The notes: generated by a model from the letters alone, not told the origin. Counted from the first letter of the stretch, positions 38,639-49,886 are shown. The stretch: 64,000 bases of DNA from Nissolia schottii (GCA_003254905.1 QANU01029220.1:62001-126000); one strand, 5' to 3'. Made by a program: numbers and translations.

Positions 38639-38830
38639 ACGAACTCTATTTGTTAAGAATAAATTTAGAATATTAAATCTAACTTAATTTGATCTTGTAA
38701 GATCTTGTAATTGATTGTAATTTATTTTTGGTTGTTGGGTTTTCAGCCTACAAATAGGCTCACACTCTATTGTAAATTCATAACTCAGTAATACATAAAT
38801 ATATTACTCTCCAACTATTTTTTACATAGT
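38639..38830 (+). mobile_element. Copia-type LTR end (plus orientation)
   Basis: The sequence GTTGGGTTTTCAGCCTACAA, then ATAGGCTCACACTC and ATTGTAAATTC, runs to TTTTTTACA, followed by TAGTATCAGCGTCATGA. The last part resembles the initiator-methionine tRNA primer binding site of copia elements (TGGTATCAGAGC), so the LTR would end at about 38826. A diverged copy of the same LTR lies on the minus strand at 60885-61045. Confidence 0.65.
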
Positions 38831-38835
38831 ATCAG

Positions 38836-39100
38836 CGTCATGACACCTTCCGTGAGCAATCTCGTCTCCGCCACCTCCACCTCCGTCGATACTCCTCAAT
38901 TCTCTCCCCTGACTCCTCCGAGAAGAACCCAGAGCGCATCCTCGACATCTGTCGCATCGCCTCCCTCACCTCGGACTTCCACCTCGACCGCATCGCCCTC
39001 TCCATCGTCGTCTCCAAGCTCTCATCTTCTCTGACAAAGTCGCCGGTGTCCTGTAAAGTCTTGGATGTACGGTATAAGGTCACCCATATTTTGGGGTAAA
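38836..39100 (+). pseudogene. PPR-protein N-terminal scrap behind the LTR
   Basis: Frame from 38836 reads [20 protein letters not shown], then [20 protein letters not shown] and [11 protein letters not shown]. This matches the N-terminal region of mitochondrial PPR proteins of the PPR336 type (phrase TILSPDS, a gap, [26 protein letters not shown]), with the connecting stretch between the first and second phrase missing. No in-frame ATG is seen and no PPR repeats follow. GC content and codon use differ sharply from the AT-rich flanks. It directly follows the LTR and primer site, where a copia element would normally start its gag frame, so it may be transduced host sequence or an independent insertion. 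Confidence 0.6.
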
Positions 39101-39534
39101 GTCAGCAATATTTCACAAACCATCTTCCCAAGCCAAAAAATACCAGCAAAAGACTTGATCGATCATACAATCAAACTTCAATACGATGGATAAAATCAAG
39201 AGAAAATTTGTTATGAAATTGGTACCTTGAAATGCTACAACTTAAAAAAGGTATAATATGAAAATCTACTTCCAAATCCAATACTATGGGAAGCATTGTA
39301 TCGCCTATCATTTCATCAATGAAATTCTTGATAACACTTTCCTTATCATTAATGCCTTTTCCAGTCAGCATAACTTCAATACTTGAATGTACATAAATAC
39401 TAGATTTTGTTCACCCCTGTAGCTTTAAAAGCAAAAGCTGAAGAGCAGATACAAAGTTAAAAAAGATAAAGGACAAGGAAAACAACAAACAAAAATGTGA
39501 ACCATAAACAAGGAGAGGGAAAACCTGTTACCTC
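39101..39534. other. Short intergenic stretch
   Basis: The minus-strand frame 39371-39171 has no recognised domain. It may be part of the 3' region of the minus-strand gene that ends at 39535. Confidence 0.45.
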
Positions 39535-41052
39535 CTAAGATGGTTCTCGAAAATGTCCACTTTCACAAGCTGATGCTTGCAAAGGAGCATGAATTGACAG
39601 AAATGAAGATGAAGCATCTGACATTGTTCTCAATTCCCCAGAACAACTGAATCGAACCCCAGCAGCTGGGTGACTCTCACGATAAATCGTATCACAAAGA
39701 ATTTTGGGTTGACTATCTTGATTTGGTTTTAACCTACAATTTCTCCTCCTATACTTCAAGAAACAGCGATCAGTATTTCTCCTCCTATACTTCAAGAAAT
39801 AGCGATCAGGCTGTCCATTGCATCTTTCTTCCCCATGCAATGCAGAATCTGCTTGCTTGTGATCAAGTTCCAAACCAATATCTTCTCCACTGTAGTTTAT
39901 TAGCCGATCTGAACAACTTCCTTCCCCTTCATTCATGAGCTCTTCCCCAATCTCTTCAGCATCAAACTCGGATGTCCGTGCACCATCATTTGAGCAAGCT
40001 TTCATGTCAATTCTGCCCATGCAGAGATGACCCAAATCAGTTGAAGAATGAGTATCCAAAGATCCTACAGAATTTGAAGGTTCACAAAGAGATTTATGAG
40101 AGTCCCCATATAGCTTATCATCTTTGGATACTTCATGATTATCACAACCACTAGCATTCCGTGAATTTGATGTCTTAAATGATGAAACAACAGTAGAAGC
40201 CCACCTCTTTGGATTATCCAAGTAACTTGTATTCAATAAGCAGCGGCTCTTTGAAATCCTCGGCAAGCTATTCACGAGTGGATGCAACTTAAGTGTCAGC
40301 ACTGAACTATCAAAAAACTTTACAGCATCCATCTTATGACCACCCTCTTTTCTTTTTGCTACCAAACTCAAAGCATTATTTGCGATTTCGACAGCCCTTC
40401 TAGCCACTGCAGCTTTCTTTATTGCCTCCTCTCTAGCCCTAGCAGCTGCCTCAACCTTCTTCTTCACATCGCGATTTGCATCCGTAACCACATCCTCCAT
40501 AGACCTCCCCGAATCCCCACCCCCCAAAACCCTAGAAATAGAATTCCCCTTCTGTACCATAACCCTACCCTTTTTCATAAACATCCCACCATCCACCCTT
40601 ATTCTTCTACTTTTGGAAACTGCCACGGATTTAGGTATCCAACAATCCACACAAACAGAGAATTCAGAACCCAAACAAGCATAAGACCATGAAGCAGAAT
40701 TTTTATACTTCAAGAAACAGTTCTTGTGCACGGAATGCCGACATTGGATGCAACGAAATGAATCGGGGGATGTTTCGGAAAAATAATATGAGCAAATTTG
40801 AGAAGATTCGACAGAAGAAAAGCACTTGCTACAGAGAAGAACAACACGCCATTCGCTATAAACAGTTCGGAGTCCGTTCTTACCAGTGCAAAGGTCGACC
40901 TTGAAGCCGCACGCATGGCATTCGTTCAAGTTCGGCAAATCCCTACTTTCTTGTGATGGGAAGGGTTTTCCGTTGACTCGGGCATTTTCCGGTGTGGCTC
41001 TGTTCGGTTCTCCGGCTGGAGAGGCTCCATCGCCGGCGGAGCTCCGGTGAGA
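39535..41052 (-). CDS. Cysteine-rich zinc-finger-like plant protein, no in-frame ATG (possibly inactivated)
   Basis: An open frame of 505 codons from the TAA at 41055-41053 to the TAG at 39535-39537. N-terminal cysteine pairs suggest PHD/RING-like zinc binding: CHACGFKVDLC, LLCSKC, ICSYYFSE, FRCIQC with HKNC, and FSVCVDC. A helix-prone basic/acidic stretch follows (EDVVTDANRDVKKKVEAAAR, then REEAIKKAAVARRAVEIANN), then a serine-rich disordered tail. Near the tail a 12-13 residue unit (DRYFLKYRRRN, DRCFLKYRRRN) is duplicated in tandem. I recognise this as an uncharacterised plant family, not a named gene. No ATG occurs in frame before the cysteine region; the only nearby ATG, at 41030, is in another frame and soon meets TGA. 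One expected CxxC pair reads CSYY. Either translation begins otherwise, a 5' exon is missed, or the gene is decaying. Confidence 0.6.
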   Translation of the reverse strand, partial: SHRSSAGDGASPAGEPNRATPENARVNGKPFPSQESRDLPNLNECHACGFKVDLCTGKNGLRTVYSEWRVVLLCSKCFSSVESSQICSYYFSETSPDSFRCIQCRHSVHKNCFLKYKNSASWSYACLGSEFSVCVDCWIPKSVAVSKSRRIRVDGGMFMKKGRVMVQKGNSISRVLGGGDSGRSMEDVVTDANRDVKKKVEAAARAREEAIKKAAVARRAVEIANNALSLVAKRKEGGHKMDAVKFFDSSVLTLKLHPLVNSLPRISKSRCLLNTSYLDNPKRWASTVVSSFKTSNSRNASGCDNHEVSKDDKLYGDSHKSLCEPSNSVGSLDTHSSTDLGHLCMGRIDMKACSNDGARTSEFDAEEIGEELMNEGEGSCSDRLINYSGEDIGLELDHKQADSALHGEERCNGQPDRYFLKYRRRNTDRCFLKYRRRNCRLKPNQDSQPKILCDTIYRESHPAAGVRFSCSGELRTMSDASSSFLSIHAPLQASACESGHFREPS

Positions 41053-41960
41053 TTATACCTTCTTTGAGAGGGGAATTGTTAGGGTTTTGACAATTGAGAG
41101 ATTAGGGATTTAGGGATTTGAGAGATGATCCCAATGTGCATCATTTTCGCTTGGCGCTGAATGTTCGAAGTTCACGCGCTGTGATTTGCGAGTGGAACTA
41201 TTGAATTTTCTTTTTTTCTTTTCTCCCTTTCGGAAAATGGGAAATTAATTTGTTTCTTTTTACTGAAAAAGCGAATGTTGATTCATTGATCAAACATCGA
41301 AATAACTAAAACGAGTTACACTATTGATAGACTACAAAGAAGTTAATTTTGATGCACTATTTTTTCTTGGGGGTGAACACTTCCATTTGAAGGCATACTT
41401 TGCAACCCATTTTCTTCATGGCATGAATATCTCAATGATCAATCCCCATAATCGTATTATTATTCTGTCGGTTGTGTTTCACTGTGCTACTTAAAAATTT
41501 GCACATTAAAGTGCACTCACTTTGACATGATATATTAGGTTTATTTTTTTTAATTTCTAATTCATTAACTTTCAAAAGTTCCTTTTAACTCTCTTGAACA
41601 AAATTTCAAATTAAACCAAGCAAACAATTATTGTTAACATTCACCTACAAATCTATATATAATAAAAGTTGGGAATTTTCACCATGGGTCCACTCAATTT
41701 TTAGACACATGTTAACTTTTCAGACGATTTTTTTTCTCGCCCAAATGCTTCACTGCTTCACGCGGGGAATTCTCTCTTTCCTAGACAAGCTCCATTGCAT
41801 CTACATTTCAATTTTTGAAATTTGAGTTTCAATTTGGGGTGTTCACTTTTCACAGTTTCTCTTACAAAAAGTGTATTTACAGAAGGAAAAAAAAGGAGAG
41901 AGAAAGAAGGAAGAAGAAAAGACGAGTCTCCACTAAGCCAGATGCGAACAGATGAAGCCA
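41053..41960. other. Upstream region of the cysteine-rich gene and intergenic DNA
   Basis: On the minus strand AAGAAG|GTATAATC near 41058 looks like a 5' splice donor and AACCCTAA motifs lie at about 41070-41120, consistent with a promoter and leader. The remainder to 41960 holds no recognised gene. Confidence 0.45.
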
Positions 41961-42136
41961 CCTGATGTAGTTCAGGCGTGGCGGAGACGAGGCAATGAAA
42001 TAGGCAAGCTCGACAGAGATCTACGCCACGAGCAGCCACGTGCAGAGGCCTGATGCAGTTCAGGCGTGGCGGAGACAAGGCCGTGAAATAGGCAAGGTCG
42101 ACAGAGATCTACGCCACGAGCAGCCACGTGCAAAGG
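41961..42136 (+). repeat. 88-bp tandem duplication
   Basis: Two adjacent copies, 41961-42048 and 42049-42136, begin CCTGATG(T/C)AGTTCAGGCGTG and end CACGTGCA(G/A)AGG, with about eight mismatches and no gap. Flanking DNA to 42480 contains similar GC-rich phrases (CACGACACGAGCACAAACCA). Confidence 0.9.
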
Positions 42137-42778
42137 ACAATGGTGAGGATGAACGAGTTTCTCAGTTGCTCTGACAGATGGTTTGTTTCTCCCATTTCTT
42201 CTCTATGCAATCGTTCCCATTTCCTTGCTCTCTGCAATCGTGGGTCTTTCTCCTCACAGTTCACCTTCCTCCTCAATTTTATTTTTTATTGGTCCTTCTC
42301 TATACATTGTTGCTTTCATTTTTTTTCATTTTATTTATTTATTTTTGTTACTTCTGATTCTGTTTGGATTTGTTTCATGACTAGAAGGAGATTGACAAGC
42401 ACATGACGTAAGCGACAACGGAGTGGCACAACGGTAGCGACAGTGGAGCATCACGACACGAGCACAAACCACTTGATGTAAAACTTCATTCTCCCATTTT
42501 CTCTAATTCAAGGTTTGCACTTGGTTTAAGGTTTACTAATTTAAGGTTGCATTTCATTGTCAGAAAAAGAAAAAAGGGAAAATCAATTTGGGAAGAAAAA
42601 ATTGAGTGAGTTATGAGCACCAAATGTTTGATAAAAATCCCAAGAGAACTAAAAAATATTATACTTTTTCTTTGAAGTATGTAGCAGAAAGCACAGTCAC
42701 AAGTTTGCAATTTCTTTTTAGATTTTCCTAGACTCTTTCATTTTGGACATAGATTTCGATTTAGATTTATTATACGGA

Positions 42779-43037
42779 AGGAATTTGATAACCTGAAGGA
42801 AGACCTCATGTGGGAAAGGAGCAACATTGTCATGCTAAGTATAAATAATCTTATCAATTTTATCTTTTACTTTATTGTTTAGGGTTGACATGTAAATAAT
42901 TATTACATTTTTCTTTATTGGTTCTTCACAGTATAGGTTCTGATGAGCAAAAATCCCTAGAAGCCTCTATGGCTTATGTATCCGGGAAACCAATAATGGG
43001 CGGCAAAAAGTACGACAATTGGAAATTTAGGCTAAAG
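42779..43037 (+). pseudogene. PGRL1-like two-exon scrap
   Basis: At 42780-42838 the sequence reads EFDNLKEDLMWERSNIVMLS; after a short intron-like gap, 42932-43037 reads GSDEQKSLEASMAYVSGKPI then MGGKKYDNWKFRLK. These correspond to two consecutive exons of PGRL1, the thylakoid partner of PGR5 in cyclic electron flow, whose family has SSDEQ.FLEA.MAYVSG.PI and D.E(Y/F)D.LK.KL. Here the acidic SDEEYDELK core is replaced by GGKKYDNWK. Acceptor and donor sites are recognisable (TTCACAG, GTTTGT). No other PGRL1 exon is seen, so this is a genomic fragment with its intron retained. Confidence 0.75.
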
Positions 43038-45236
43038 GTTTGTTATTTTTGCGTTCATCAATGAGGAAAAATATTGTAATGCTAGCGATATTGAATTACT
43101 TTTGCCATGGGTCATTGAGATATAAGCGATAAAGGCTTCCAAGACTTTATCCATTTGCTAAATAAAGTCTAGAGGCTTCCATTGTTATATTAAACCCCTA
43201 CACAAAGGTTTAATGTAGTATTCATCAATTTGTACTTTTGTCATGATGGTTGGAGAGGAGATATGATGTTTGCCAATACAATCTATATCTTTCCTGTCAC
43301 ATACAAATTACATTTTGATCTCATTTGTGCACGATTTTCAACTTCAGTCCAAGGCGAATCTTCCAACTCTATATTTTGGTCGTTAAATCTTTGTTGAAGT
43401 CTATATTACCCAAGTTGAATCTATTAATGAAATGCAAACTTAAAAATGTGAATATGAATCCAATGATATATGAAAATGTGATTTACTTTATTTTTGCACC
43501 ACTAGTCTAGCCTCTCACCCATTGATGTCGACAGCACCACCATCACAACCCGCAACACCCCTACCCCAATTCGCTTGGCACCGCCGCTCTCCCACCTAAT
43601 TTTAGATTTGTGAATTCTTCCACGACTATTTTCATGTGGAGACTCACTGTTGCCTAGGTTGTTGATAGCACCTTCTCCGTCCTCGATAGCACCATTGCAC
43701 CATCGTTGTTCCAAATTTACAGTGTCATCGCAGTTCTAGATCCAATGCACCGCCATCATTTTAGATTTGACATCGTCACAATCGATTCCAAATTCTATAT
43801 TCGTTAGAACAAAGGTTTCCAGAACAAGAGAAGTTGCTTGGAGAAGCCATACTTGCAAAGGAGTTGGCTTCTTTGGACCGGATCAAGATAGTGACCATTT
43901 TGAGCCCTTGAAAATTGAATGGATTGTAGAGATTGAACAGCAACAAATTATCATTTTAACCCCAAAAGAAGTTATAACTAAAATTAAAAACTTGCACTCT
44001 GACCCCAAATATGATTTGTAACCTTTTACTGAGGACTTAGATGAAAGATTAATGTTCTATAATCGTGATTAATTCATGTAGGTACTTACCTAAACCCACC
44101 ACCACTTCTTCCATGATCTGCCGTGGAGCCACCATCACCTCCAGCACAAAGGATGCAACGACGGGCTCAAATGAAACTGGTCGTTGGTCAACGCGACGAT
44201 AAGGTGTCTGGTTACCGTGGAAGAACAATGGAGATGAGGAGCTTGCGTACATAATGGCATCAAACACAAAGGGTAGGTGCATGGAGTGGGTAATGGGGAT
44301 GACGACGAAGTTGGTGCGGTGGAGGAGATCAAAGGGCAAGAGATATGAGAAAAGGGATTTTGCACGCAGGTCTGGTGCGGAGGGCACAGGAATTTACTCA
44401 GAGTAAATGCTTCATTAATTATGTTAAATGGGGGCAAAAATGATAAGAAAATAAAGTAAGAAAAATATTGCTAATTAGTCTCTTAATTTTATAAAATTTA
44501 CGCTAACAACCTATGACCAAATTGGTCATTAATTTAGCCTCAACCAGGGAAGCACGTACACTCCTACTTGCAGATGCTAACACGAAGGTCATACATGTCG
44601 CTATTGTTCTAGATTTGTTGTGTTGAATATAGTATGCAGGCTTTTTTGGGAGAAAAGAAAAAAAGCTTGAAAACAATAGTGGTGGTGGCAAAGGGCAGGA
44701 AGGCGTGAGACCGCGATTTTAAGGAAGAGAAGGGTGGTTGTCGGTGGGGCGAAAGCGAGCGGGGTGGTGGGTGCTGGTTAATTGGACAAAAATAGAGTGG
44801 TGGCTTAAGGAAGAAAATCTGATTTAAAAGTGAGGATAAAATAATCTTTTGAGATTGAAATAAAATTGGTTACTTGTTGGATTGTGTATGTTCTAAGTTC
44901 ATGTATTTGCATTCTAAATTATTGCAATGATTTATGGTCATTTGATAAAAATCAAATTTCCATCAACAATGTATAAGTTGGGTATATGATGGATAAATAG
45001 GTGCACATTTAGAATTGATTTGGTAAAGCTTTTTGAGAGGGCGGTACTACTCTCAAAAAGCATAGGTCAACTTTTTATATTTGGTAAAGAGAAAAGTGAA
45101 AGATTTTTTGCTCTTGACTTATGAGAATCAAAGGTGTTATTGAAAATCATCAAAATAAGTTATTCAGAGTTGAATTGTATAGTCTGAAATTTTATTAAAA
45201 ACTCAACATTGTCATTAATTAGTTAATGGAGTGTGA
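43038..45236. other. Intergenic DNA, unclassified
   Basis: The frame 43767-44021 (LKIEWIVEIEQQQIIILTPK) and the overlapping frames at 44049-44437 have no domain I recognise. The GC content is raised at 43500-43760 and 44090-44390 compared with surrounding DNA, which may mark captured or transposon sequence. Confidence 0.45.
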
Positions 45237-45237
45237 T

Positions 45238-45238
45238 T

Positions 45239-45277
<39 letters not shown>

Positions 45278-45278
45278 T
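45238..45278. repeat. (TA)n microsatellite
   Basis: A TA run of about 40 bases with one TG interruption. Confidence 0.9.
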
Positions 45279-45536
45279 TATGCCTTTTATAGTCATTTTA
45301 TATTTTAAGAGCAATTCTACCAAACATTATTTTTATGGCTTGTTGTTTATTGAGGGAAACTTTTAAATTATTTTACCAAACGTCATCACAATGACTTTTT
45401 AAAAGCAGTTTTGAGAGTCCAAAGCTTAGTAGTTTTTAGCGAGCCATAATATTACCAAACCAAGTCTTAATGTGTATGTTTTGGAGCAGTACGCCGGAAA
45501 TGCAACCTATTTCTATCATATTGTTTTAAAGTAGGG

Positions 45537-45660
45537 AGCCAAAGATGGATGACACAGTTGGTAAGGAAACGACTTACATTACAAAAGGACGTGAGTTCGA
45601 TTTCCCTACCGATGTAAGGGTCACTTTGGTCCCTGACCAATTCTAAAAACACCTAAACTT
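45537..45660 (+). mobile_element. tRNA-derived SINE-like element
   Basis: Polymerase III-type internal promoter boxes are visible: an A-box-like GATGACACAGTTGG at about 45548 and a B box GAGTTCGATTTCC at about 45591, spaced as in a tRNA. Flanking phrases (ACGACTTACATTAC, GGACGTGAGTTCGA) fit plant SINE heads. It does not fold as a complete tRNA (no acceptor stem pairing seen), so I call it a SINE and not a tRNA gene. Confidence 0.55.
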
Positions 45661-48063
45661 TAAAGAAAATAATATAACGTGTGTATCTCTTAACGTCGTC
45701 CTTCCTTACAAGGAGATGTGTCAATTTATGCTAAGAATATAATCAAGACATAATTATAGAAATCAACCTAATATTTAACTAAATCGAATATAAAGCATAT
45801 CTATACAATAAAATAAAGGGGATTCCCCCCTAAAAATAGTTATTTGGTGTCCAAATTCTTCTTTCGCTTTTACCTTTACTCTTTTTTTTTTCAATTTATC
45901 TAAAATAAATAAAGGTACTTTTGTCATTTTAAAGTAAGTAACGTTCACAAATATTTCAAAAATGTCATTAGGAGAGGTGAGTTTAACCTTTTACAAAGTT
46001 TAAGGAGGTCACAAGACAAAGTTACAAATAGAGAGGAGGTGAGTATAATTCCATTAAACCTTAGGAAAGGTTAGTATAATTTATCCTCAAAAATATTAAA
46101 TTTAATTAAAAAATCATTTATTGATTTTTTTAATATTTTTTGATAACATAAACAATAATAAAAAATAATTATATAATCATTTTTTTTAGCTAATATTATC
46201 TTTTATTGCATGGAAATACAAATTAGAATGTGGTGTTTTCATTTATTTACCCGTAAATATTTTGTATGTTAGAAGAAAAAACATAAATAACTATATCTAG
46301 AAAAGAAAAATTATTTTTATTTATTAAATAATACCCTCCCTTTTTTTCCGTACTTGTAACTTGGAAAGATATTTTTCCATTTCGTATAGTAACTTCATAA
46401 TCAAGCAAGCACTCCCTTCGCTCACTTTTTATTGTCATTTTTTAGACAAAATTTTGTTTAAAATTATTTTTTATTTGAGTATATTAAGAAAATATTAAAT
46501 GCATTTTTTACAAGATATTTTATACTCCCAATAACATTTAATTACTATAGCATTAACTATTCAAAGTTAATTTTGTTTACACACTTTATATTTTTTATGT
46601 CATAAAGTCATTAAATGATTTTATAAACGGTGTGTTTTCTTTTTAATATAACTTAACAATAATAATTGAAGAAGAATATTATTAAAATTTACAAGAGAAC
46701 AACTCACAAGTGCTCTAAGTCTCAAGGGCAATTGTTAAGAAGTTTAAAATGGATACGTGATACATCTAGTTAAAGAAAAAAAATTGCATTTTTTTAAGCA
46801 CATTTAATGCATGCTTTATTATAAGCATTATATTTTAAGGATTTTGTTAATAAGTGTCTTAAGAGTGCTTGTTAAAATGTTTAAAGTAAAAAATATTTGA
46901 ATATTTTCAATACATTCAATTTATTAATACATCTAAAACTTATAATTTCAATGTAATATTTTTACTTTAGATCACTTCTTGAGTACTTGTTAGCTTTTCC
47001 TAATTTTAAAATCTTATAAATTAAAATCAATGGTTAATGGTATTTATTATACACTCATTAAATGTATTATTTAAACATGCAAGAATTTCTTTTCATTGAA
47101 AGTGTATGCTTTTAAAGGTTTCAATACATTGAATATATTAGAAACAAGTAAACATTTTTAATTTAAACTTTTTAACAAGTGCCTAAAGCACTTCTTAGTT
47201 AGGGATGACAATTCCCCTACCTCATCCCGTTTGGGTCGCGTAATTTATCAGTTGATTGGGTTTTTAGTTAGGTTAGGAAAAACTTGTTGATGTTATTTCA
47301 GGTTTGGGGCAGGTTTGGGTTTTAGCGTAACCACCCCAAATCCGTCCCGAATAGAATATATATATTAAATTTATATTAAGTTAAGTAAAAATATATACAA
47401 AATATAATATAGTATTATATATATAATTCATATATTAACTAATTTTGAGATCAATTGGTTAGGTGAGATCTAGTTTATTTTTAAAATTAAAATAAAGTTA
47501 GATCGTTAAACAAAAAGGGAAAAAAATCTATAAAAAAAAATTGGGGCAAAACGAGGTGAGTATGAGGTGGATATAAACCTACAAGTTTGGGTATGAGATG
47601 AAAAATAAAAATTTGTCCAGGCATGGGACACTATTTGAATGAACGAGGCAGAGATGGATAGCAAAAACTTGCTCCACCTTACCCTATTATCATCTTTTAT
47701 CCCTATTCTTAGCAAAACTTGAATTATAATAATATTTTTAGTATTTAATAATATAAATAAAATAAAATAATTTGTATTTAAAATTTATAATCAAGGTTAT
47801 CGGTCAACCAAACAAATCAAGGTTGTTAACAACTTTCTGTTGGGTAGTTAGTATGATGGCCAGTGACTTCCTTTGTTTGATGTGTAAATTACTTTTTGGT
47901 TTATGTACAATCTATAACTACCTCTACATTCAAGATAAAGTAATTTTTCAATAATTTTGATGATAAATAAATATTACACTCTCTTTAATAAAAATTATTA
48001 TATTCTATATTCGTTATTATAAACTTTTATATTGATTTATTTTTAGTCAATATTATTGATTGT
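45661..48063. other. AT-rich intergenic DNA with short inverted-repeat elements
   Basis: No gene. Phrases such as AACAAGTGCCTAAAGCACTTC (split by a few bases) around 46720-47190 recur in inverted form, and resemble those at 48395-48545, 25260-25310 and 61150-61865, suggesting a second MITE family. A block at 47200-47345 has phrases like GGTTTGGGGCAGGTTTGGG, typical of transposon termini in plants, but I cannot assign it. Confidence 0.5.
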
Positions 48064-48362
48064 TACTCCCTCCATTTCGTTTTAATTGTTTATTTTTTAT
48101 ATTTTAAGGTTTTAAAATATTTGTCTATTTACAATATTTAGGTGTAATTATCTTTTTTTTTCATTCAACTCCTAATTGTAGTGAAACATTTATTAGTATA
48201 ATGTATGTGAAAAAAATTTGTATCATAAATAAAATTTTGTTTTTTTATATAGGAATACTTTTGTCAATTCATACTATTGTATGCATTTACCAAAATATTT
48301 TGTTTATTTTGATATATGTAGTGTTTGATTTATGACAGTTAAAACGGAATAGAAAAAATACT
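48064..48362 (+). mobile_element. MITE, family 1 (copy A)
   Basis: The left end ACTCCCTCCATTTCGTTTTA pairs with the inverted right end AGTTAAAACGGAATAGAAAAA. The interior (AATATTTAGGTGTAATTA, AATTGTAGTGAAACATTTAT, TTTGTCAATTCATACTAT) matches copies at 49249 and 61376. No coding sequence. Confidence 0.85.
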
Positions 48363-48394
48363 AACTACAACTATTAATTTTAAAAAAAAAGTTA

Positions 48395-48545
48395 ACAAAT
48401 GTTCTTATGACACTTATCAAGAAGTTTAAATAAACAATACATTGAAATTGTAAGTTTTTAAGTTTTCAATGCATTGAAAACACTCATATTTTTTCATTTA
48501 ATTTCTTAACAAGTACCCTTATGACACCTGTTAGCAAAATCTTTA
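48395..48545. mobile_element. MITE-like short palindromic element, family 2
   Basis: Left end TTAACAAATGTTCTTATGAC, right end TTAACAAGTACCCTTATGAC followed by ACCTGTTAGCAAAATC; centre contains a mirrored TTCAATGCATTGAAAAC. Similar ends occur at about 46830-46995 and 61150-61865. Confidence 0.55.
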
Positions 48546-49248
48546 ATTTTACCCTCTTTCATCTAAGTTATTTTAAATTTAATATTAAATGCATTAATTT
48601 TTCAATAATAATAATAATAATAATAAATTCTTAAACAACAAAATTCATAGCCTAGTGCATTAACCTAATGTATAGTGTTTAATTTGATCAAACAATAATA
48701 ATTTTAAAAATAAAAAAACGTATTAATAGCTGAATATTAATTTAAATTAGGAATAATTTAACCAAATAATAATAAAATGTATTGCAAATTTGTGCATAGT
48801 AGTTTGATTTAACTTAGTGTATTACTTTAAAAGAAAACAATAATTTTGTCTTTCTGTGCACTAAGGCTATAATAAGAGACTTTAGGTTTCAATACCTTTC
48901 GGTTTGAAAAAAAATCTAAAATGTATTAATAATCGAACATTAAAAAAATTGAAAGTTATAAATAATTTAATCAAATAATAATAATTTTTATTACAAATTT
49001 CTGCATAATAATTTGATTTAACTTAATGTATTAATTTGAAGAAAAAAAAACCAATAATTTTTTCATTGAACCAAGGCTATAATTATAGCCTATAATAAGA
49101 GATTTTAGGTTTCAATACTTCTAATTTTTTTAAATTTTTTTTTAACATAATTGTTTAAGGCTTGTTTTATGTAGAAAAAAACCTTAAAAAAATAGAGCCG
49201 CATGTATTAGTATAAAAAAAAATTATTGATGCGTGTATTTATTACTCC

Positions 49249-49545
49249 CTCCATTCTGTTTTAATTGTCTATTTTATATTTTTTAGAGTTTCAAAATATT
49301 TATCCATGTATAATATTTAGGTGTAATTAATTTTTTTTTCATACCCTTAGTTGTAGTGAAACATTTATTAGTATAGTGAATGTGAAGAGAATAATAATCG
49401 TATTGGAAATATAGATTTATCTTTTTATATAGAAATAATTTTGTCAATTTATACTATTTTATACATTTACTAAGATTTTTTTTTGTTTACCGTAATATGT
49501 GTTATGTTTAATTTTAGATAGTTAAAACGAAACGGAGTTAGTAAT
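49249..49545 (+). mobile_element. MITE, family 1 (copy B)
   Basis: The left end ATTACTCCCTCCATTCTGTT pairs with the inverted right end TTAAAACGAAACGGAGTTAG plus TAAT. Interior phrases match copy A in order: ATATTTAGGTGTAATTAA, GTAGTGAAACATTTATTAGT, TTTGTCAATTTATACTATTT. Confidence 0.87.
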
Positions 49546-49879
49546 TCAATGTATAGTTTTTAATTTATTTATTTTTTGGTAAATGATCCAATGACTGATT
49601 CATAGATTGATGCATATATTGACTAATTTAATTACTGTATAATGTTTAATTTCATCAAACAATAAATTTACCTCTAGAGAAAGAACATAAAAGGATTCTG
49701 GGTGCATTTACAAAGAAAGAAACATAGATTCAGCTAGGTGAGTTTAGTCAATTCAAAGATTCTAGGTCCCCGGAATCACGTGCAACGGGCGTGCCCGTTT
49801 TGGCTACAGCTCAAGCAAGAGTTGCAACTTGCACACAACGGAAGAAGCGCGTGAATGAGACTCTCGCAACGCAACTAAC
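49546..49879. other. AT-rich stretch before the serine decarboxylase promoter
   Basis: No gene. It changes from AT-rich DNA to GC-richer promoter sequence near 49760. Confidence 0.5.
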
Positions 49880-49886
49880 TATAAAT
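49880..49886 (+). promoter_or_regulatory. Probable TATA box of the serine decarboxylase gene
   Basis: TATAAAT at 49880-49886 would place the start of transcription near 49910, followed by a CT-rich leader and the leader intron (donor GT at 50012, acceptor AG at 51032-51033). Confidence 0.6.

Noticed and set aside
43767..44021. 84-codon frame GVGFFGPDQDSDHF and onward
   Set aside because: It reads somewhat protein-like but no domain, neighbour exon or family could be supported.
45541..45612. Possible tRNA gene
   Set aside because: A- and B-box-like sequences are present but no acceptor stem or complete cloverleaf could be drawn; called a SINE-like element instead.
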